Assembly: GCF_003710865.1 (NCBI RefSeq)
Contig: NZ_RHHO01000038.1
Span: 62,001-126,000, forward strand
DNA length: 64,000 nt
Source of the DNA: Brevibacillus borstelensis
GTDB taxonomy: Bacteria > Bacillota > Bacilli > Brevibacillales > Brevibacillaceae
Reading direction: 5' to 3'
Shown here in pieces: positions 60,391 through 64,000 of this stretch (the first letter of the stretch is position 1; each line of letters begins with the position of its first letter). The position numbers and the translations under genes are program-made. Below the pieces are notes generated by a model. It did no database searches, was not told where the DNA came from, and worked only from the letters and a program-made list of their open reading frames with translations.

Positions 60391-61142
60391 TCCTTGGCTG
60401 CAAATGATTCCGCAGCAGTGGATAAATAGTAAGCAAGACCTGTCTGCTGTTCCTCAAGCATCTTTCGGTGAAAGTCGTCATCCAGGAAAAAGCGCGTTCG
60501 TGCCGCAAAATCGTCAGCGCTGGTCGCATGTCCGCTCTGATTCAAGAAGGCGATATGCTCGGAAATCAGCCTGTGTACACTCTCATCGTCAAATTTGACG
60601 CCCTTCGCCAGAAAATCCGCCATTCCATCCGTAAATCGCTTCGCTTCCCGCGCCATTTGGTTCATCGCCGGGACCTCGGACGAGTCGATGGAAGGAAGAG
60701 AAAAATCATAGGTCTCCTCCAAATACCGTTTTTGTTCGGCCAGTGCCTCCATCCACTCCTCTTCGTCACAAAACCCCTTGAACATCTCTGCCTGATTCAT
60801 CTGTTCACCGTTCTCGGCATGTGAAATCGATTCGTCCAGCGTTTGAATGACTCTTTCCAGCCGTTGCTTGCGGGCGAGCAGAAGCTCCTTCTGACTGGCC
60901 AGAATGGACAGCCGATCAGGGGCGCCTTCGAGCAGTTGCATGATTTTTTCCAGCGGGAAATCAAGCTCCTTGTAAAACAAAATATGCTGCAGACGCTCCA
61001 GCTCTTTTGTTCCATACAGGCGGTACCCCGCTTCGCTAATCTCACATGGCAGCAGCAGGCCGATGGAGTGATAGTGATGCAAAGTCTTTACCGTTACGTT
61101 TGACAGCGCGGCGATTTCTTTTACCGTGTAGAGCATTTTCAT
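60357..61142 (-). CDS. MerR-family regulator with TipAS drug-binding domain
   Basis: A 261-residue regulator. The N-terminal HTH (YTVKEIAALSNVTVKTLHHYHSIGLL, then EAGYRLYGTKELERLQHI) is MerR-type, followed by a coiled coil (~75-115) and a TipAS-like antibiotic-binding domain. It is divergent from an MFS transporter and its promoter has the 19-bp spacer such activators require. The last few residues (TEAKKYD) are encoded by the tandem repeats. Confidence 0.9.
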   Translation of the reverse strand: MKMLYTVKEIAALSNVTVKTLHHYHSIGLLLPCEISEAGYRLYGTKELERLQHILFYKELDFPLEKIMQLLEGAPDRLSILASQKELLLARKQRLERVIQTLDESISHAENGEQMNQAEMFKGFCDEEEWMEALAEQKRYLEETYDFSLPSIDSSEVPAMNQMAREAKRFTDGMADFLAKGVKFDDESVHRLISEHIAFLNQSGHATSADDFAARTRFFLDDDFHRKMLEEQQTGLAYYLSTAAESFAAKEKSGTEAKKYD

Positions 61143-61218
61143 CCCACTCCTCTCTGTTCATAGCGTAAAGGCTCCTCCTAGGTCAGAGTCAAGACATTCT
61201 GAATACGGAAAAAAACGT

Positions 61219-61249
61219 TTGACTCTCCTGCTGCAGGAGGAGGTAGAGT
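61219..61249 (+). promoter_or_regulatory. MerR-type promoter of the MFS gene
   Basis: TTGACT, 19-bp spacer, TAGAGT. The spacer holds a perfect dyad CTCCTGCTGCAGGAG (61225-61239). An overlong spacer with a central dyad is the hallmark of MerR-activated promoters. Confidence 0.85.
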
Positions 61250-61291
61250 GAATGCGACATTCACCTGCCAGATGGCAGCAAGGGGAGGAAT

Positions 61292-62560
61292 ATGAACATG
61301 CCGACTTTCGGAATGCTGCAGCGCAACCCGTTTATACGGATGGTCCTCATCGCAAACGTGTTTTCCCAGCTCGGAATATGGATACGAAATTTCGCCATCC
61401 TCTTTTATGTCATGGAGAGAACCGGCGGAGACGCTTTTGCCGTATCCATGATCTCGGTTGCCGAATACGCGCCCATCTTTCTTTTTTCGTTGATTGGCGG
61501 GGTGCTGGCGGATCGGTGGCGTCCGAAAAAGACGATCATTTGGTCTGAACTGGCAAGCGCCCTTTCAGTTGGCGTCGTGCTGCTTGCACTCGAATCAGGG
61601 ATGTGGGCGGCTGTGTTTTTTGCGACATGCGGCTCCGCTGTCCTATCGCAAATCACGCAGCCTGCCGGGATGAAGCTGTTCAAGCTGCACGTGCCGGCCG
61701 AACAGGCCCAGGCTGGCATGTCGCTATTGCAAACCGTATTTTCCATCTTTATGGTTCTCGGGCCGATTCTCGGCACAATCGCGTATCAAGCTCTCGGAAT
61801 CTACCTTTCTATCCTGCTGACGGGGATAGCCTTTCTTTTCTCGGCGTGTGCGATGGTTTTTATCCCGCCTGACAACCAGGCTGGCGCTGGCGAGAGGGGC
61901 ATGCAGACATCGGTGATGCAAGACATGGTGGACGGTATCCGTTACGTCGCGGCGAAAAAAGTTCTCGTCTCCTTAAACCTGTGCTTCTTGGCAGTTGGAC
62001 TCGGCGTCGGTTTGATATCTCCGCTCGGAATCTTTCTCGTCACGGAAAGACTGGGTTTGTCCGCACAGGATTTGCAATGGATGACAATCCCATACGGTGT
62101 CGGCGAAATCATCGGAGGGCTGTTGACCTTTCGCTTGGCCGCCAAGATAGCGCCTCAGCGATTTCTCATGCTTGGGCTGGCTGTGAATGCGGCTGGCATC
62201 ATCCTGTCTGGCTTGTCTACTGTATTATGGCTGACGATGGCGGCCCAGTTTTTGATCGCGCTTCTGCAACCTGCCATTTTCATCGGGAACAACGCTCTGG
62301 TCATGATGCACACCGAACAAGCATACATCGGCCGGGTTACCGGCATTCGGACGCCGCTGATGACCGGTTCGATGGTAGTGATGATGAGCGTATCCGGCAT
62401 AGCAGCCAGGACGCTCCCGCTGGAACTCATCTATGGCGCGGCAGGGATATGCTTTCTGTTGGCAGCACTGATCGTTTTGCCGTTTTGCAAAGCGAGGCCT
62501 GCCACTGCAAATAGAGAAGATGGACGAGCAGCTTCAGCACCATGCCGATCCCGAGAATAA
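61292..62560 (+). CDS. MFS transporter, probable drug efflux
   Basis: A 422-residue major facilitator with ~12 helices; the MFS A-like motif is GVLADRWRPKK between helices 2 and 3. It is of the MFS_3/enterobactin-exporter-like type. ATG follows AGGGGAGG. The divergent TipA-type regulator and MerR promoter indicate drug-induced export of a peptide or macrocycle antibiotic; the compound is unknown. Confidence 0.9.
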   Translation: MNMPTFGMLQRNPFIRMVLIANVFSQLGIWIRNFAILFYVMERTGGDAFAVSMISVAEYAPIFLFSLIGGVLADRWRPKKTIIWSELASALSVGVVLLALESGMWAAVFFATCGSAVLSQITQPAGMKLFKLHVPAEQAQAGMSLLQTVFSIFMVLGPILGTIAYQALGIYLSILLTGIAFLFSACAMVFIPPDNQAGAGERGMQTSVMQDMVDGIRYVAAKKVLVSLNLCFLAVGLGVGLISPLGIFLVTERLGLSAQDLQWMTIPYGVGEIIGGLLTFRLAAKIAPQRFLMLGLAVNAAGIILSGLSTVLWLTMAAQFLIALLQPAIFIGNNALVMMHTEQAYIGRVTGIRTPLMTGSMVVMMSVSGIAARTLPLELIYGAAGICFLLAALIVLPFCKARPATANREDGRAASAPCRSRE

Positions 62561-62717
62561 CGACGGGAACAAGCAGATCATCGGAGTCAAACAAACGTCC
62601 GTGCAAAAGCAAAACCAAAAAACGGGATATCGAGAATAGCATGGCCCGAGCCGGTACCGTCGGGAGAGAGGAAAAGGGTGAGGCCATATATTAATACCGC
62701 CATCATAAATGAAAAAA

Positions 62718-62738
62718 GCCGTCCCGCGACAGGACGGC
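62718..62738 (-). terminator. Terminator of the deaminase gene
   Basis: GCCGTCC pairs with GGACGGC; on the minus strand it ends with TTTTTTC. The rest of the gap between 62560 and 62763 holds no gene. Confidence 0.7.
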
Positions 62739-62762
62739 ATTGTTTCGTTCTCTCGTTTTCCC

Positions 62763-64000
62763 CTACAGCCCTTCTACCAACCGGGCAGCCCGACTGGCGG
62801 CTTCCCGCTGAATCTCCTCCCAGGAGAGGGTCGTCAGTTGGTGCTGTCTCATCAGAATTTGTCCGTTTACGATAACGGTGTCGACGTCTGAGCCATTGAC
62901 GCTGTAGGCAACTAGTGAAAACAGATTGTGAATGGGCTGCAGGTGCGGCTGATTCAAGTCGATCAGGATCAGGTCGGCCTTTTTCCCCGCTTCCAGCGTC
63001 CCAACCTCATGGTCGATGCCGAGCAGCTTGGCGCTCTCAATCGTCGCCATGCGGAGCGCTTCCTCTGCCGAAAGCTGAGTCGGATCGCCGTAGTCGAGCT
63101 TTTGCATCCAGGTGGCCGCCTTGATCTCGGCGAACATGTCGAGTGTCGTGGCGCTGCCCGCCCCGTCTGTGCCCATCCCGACCGTGATGCCTTGCCGCTT
63201 GAACTCCATGACTGGCGCGATGCCGCAGCCAAGCTTGAGGTTGCTCACCGGATTGTGGGCGACACCGCCGCGCATGCCGCGCAAATACCCGATATCCTTG
63301 CGGGTGAGATGGACGGCGTGGGCCAACAGGACGTGCGTATGCTCGAACATGCCGAGATGGTAGAGGTATTCGGTAGGGGTCTCGCCGTAATTTTCCCGAA
63401 TCTTCACGGTCTCCTCCTTGGTTTCCGCGAGGTGGATGTGAAGCGGGATGCGCCGCTGACGCGCAAGCGCAATTACCTCGCGCAAAGGTTCAGGAGGGCA
63501 GGTATAGGGGGCATGCGGACCGAACATGGTGGTGATGCGGCCATCACCGGCACCAGACCATTTTTCCACCAGATCGATTCCTTCCCGCATTCTCCTGCCT
63601 CCGTCATCCTGCAGGAACACCAGCCCGCGAGTGAGCGAGGCCCGCATGCCGCTTTCCACGACCGCATTCGCTACAGCATCCATGCAGACGTACATGTCGG
63701 CAAACGTGGTGGTGCCCGAGCGGATCATTTCCGCGATCGCCAGCTTCGTCCCCCAATAGACGTCTTCCTCCGTCATCCTCGCTTCGGCCGGAAGCATTTT
63801 TTTGTCCAGCCAATCCATCAGCTTCAGATCGTCGGAAAAGCCGCGCAGAAGCGACATCGCCCCGTGATTGTGGGCATTGACCAGACCGGGCATGACTGCC
63901 ATGCCTTTGGCGCTGATCACTTGATCCGCGGGTTGGTCGATCATCGGGGCCACCATCGCGATTTTATCCCCTTCAATCAGCAGATCGCCGGTAAAGGCCT
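62763..64000 (-). CDS. mtaD: 5'-methylthioadenosine/S-adenosylhomocysteine deaminase MtaD (5' end outside window)
   Basis: The C-terminal ~410 residues of an amidohydrolase-superfamily deaminase that converts MTA/SAH to the inosyl forms. Metal and substrate motifs are PGLVNAHNHG (HxH), FGPHAPYTCPPE, HIHLAETKEE, AHAVHLTRKDIGYL and GTDGAGSATTLDMF. The frame stays open through the ATG at 63956 to the window edge (…DLLIEGDKIAM), so the N-terminus is missing by ~25 residues. Guanine deaminase-like paralogues are less likely from LLRGFSDDLKLMDWL. Confidence 0.9.
   Translation of the reverse strand, partial: AFTGDLLIEGDKIAMVAPMIDQPADQVISAKGMAVMPGLVNAHNHGAMSLLRGFSDDLKLMDWLDKKMLPAEARMTEEDVYWGTKLAIAEMIRSGTTTFADMYVCMDAVANAVVESGMRASLTRGLVFLQDDGGRRMREGIDLVEKWSGAGDGRITTMFGPHAPYTCPPEPLREVIALARQRRIPLHIHLAETKEETVKIRENYGETPTEYLYHLGMFEHTHVLLAHAVHLTRKDIGYLRGMRGGVAHNPVSNLKLGCGIAPVMEFKRQGITVGMGTDGAGSATTLDMFAEIKAATWMQKLDYGDPTQLSAEEALRMATIESAKLLGIDHEVGTLEAGKKADLILIDLNQPHLQPIHNLFSLVAYSVNGSDVDTVIVNGQILMRQHQLTTLSWEEIQREAASRAARLVEGL

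Noticed and set aside
62427..62740. Short minus-strand frames after the MFS gene
   Set aside because: They overlap the end of the MFS gene and lack ribosome sites and family features.

Overview
The window reads as chromosome of a Gram-positive, endospore-former-type bacterium of the Bacillales, most like Paenibacillaceae/Brevibacillus. This is inferred from strong AGGAGG-type ribosome sites with frequent GTG/TTG starts, a trpS T-box leader, a guanidine-I riboswitch before paired SMR genes, and close homologues of Bacillus BmrCD, DctB-DctS-DctR and SdpR-SdpI. Most of the window is GC-rich and coding on both strands. There is no rRNA, tRNA, prophage, transposase or CRISPR array.

Layout. 1-3.7 kb: the end of a cobalamin/siroheme operon (cobQ, cobT, cobA, precorrin-2 dehydrogenase). 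3.7-6.9 kb: an accessory patch with a lipoprotein, an AT-rich lipoprotein plus secreted-protein pair, and decayed remnants of an L-lactate permease and a HTH-cupin regulator. 7-12 kb: carboxylate transport (a DASS symporter, then a TRAP dctPQM operon with a candidate cre site). 11.8-12.7 kb: a guanidine riboswitch and two SMR exporter subunits. 12.8-18 kb: a TagO/WecA-type transferase and the heterodimeric ABC exporter bmrCD, preceded by a likely attenuator. 18-21.7 kb: dctB facing dctS-dctR, a C4-dicarboxylate sensing unit that probably serves the transporters upstream. 21.7-26 kb: a sigma-54 activator carrying a one-base frameshift, a sigma-54 promoter, an oligopeptide-binding lipoprotein and an LD-carboxypeptidase, suggesting uptake and recycling of (cell-wall) peptides.

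26-35.7 kb: Dps, CoaA, a DUF523 protein, a BCCT transporter, a LysR/purine-permease divergent pair, a Fur-box-controlled haem monooxygenase, a fumarase/aspartase-family lyase and a ferritin-like protein. 35.7-43.5 kb: a large secreted nuclease/phosphodiesterase with a possible PhoP box, an AraC regulator and an internally duplicated TIM-barrel-like protein. 43.8-49.6 kb: trpS with its T-box, an HXXEE membrane protein, a regulator, and an sdpR-sdpI-CPBP protease operon lacking any sdpC toxin. 49.9-54.1 kb: two M20-type amidohydrolases with a DUF3311/SSS symporter pair. 54.2-64 kb: mixed housekeeping and accessory genes (MerR-type coiled-coil protein, SDR, cyclase, UPF0173 hydrolase, LysR, ankyrin lipoprotein, TspO, a TipA-type MerR regulator with a divergent MFS exporter, and an MTA/SAH deaminase cut by the window edge).

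The least explained structures are a dispersed ~260-bp palindromic intergenic element (two full copies with covarying arms, one fragment), a nested inverted repeat between the peptide-binding and LD-carboxypeptidase genes, and the AT-rich secreted/lipoprotein pair.
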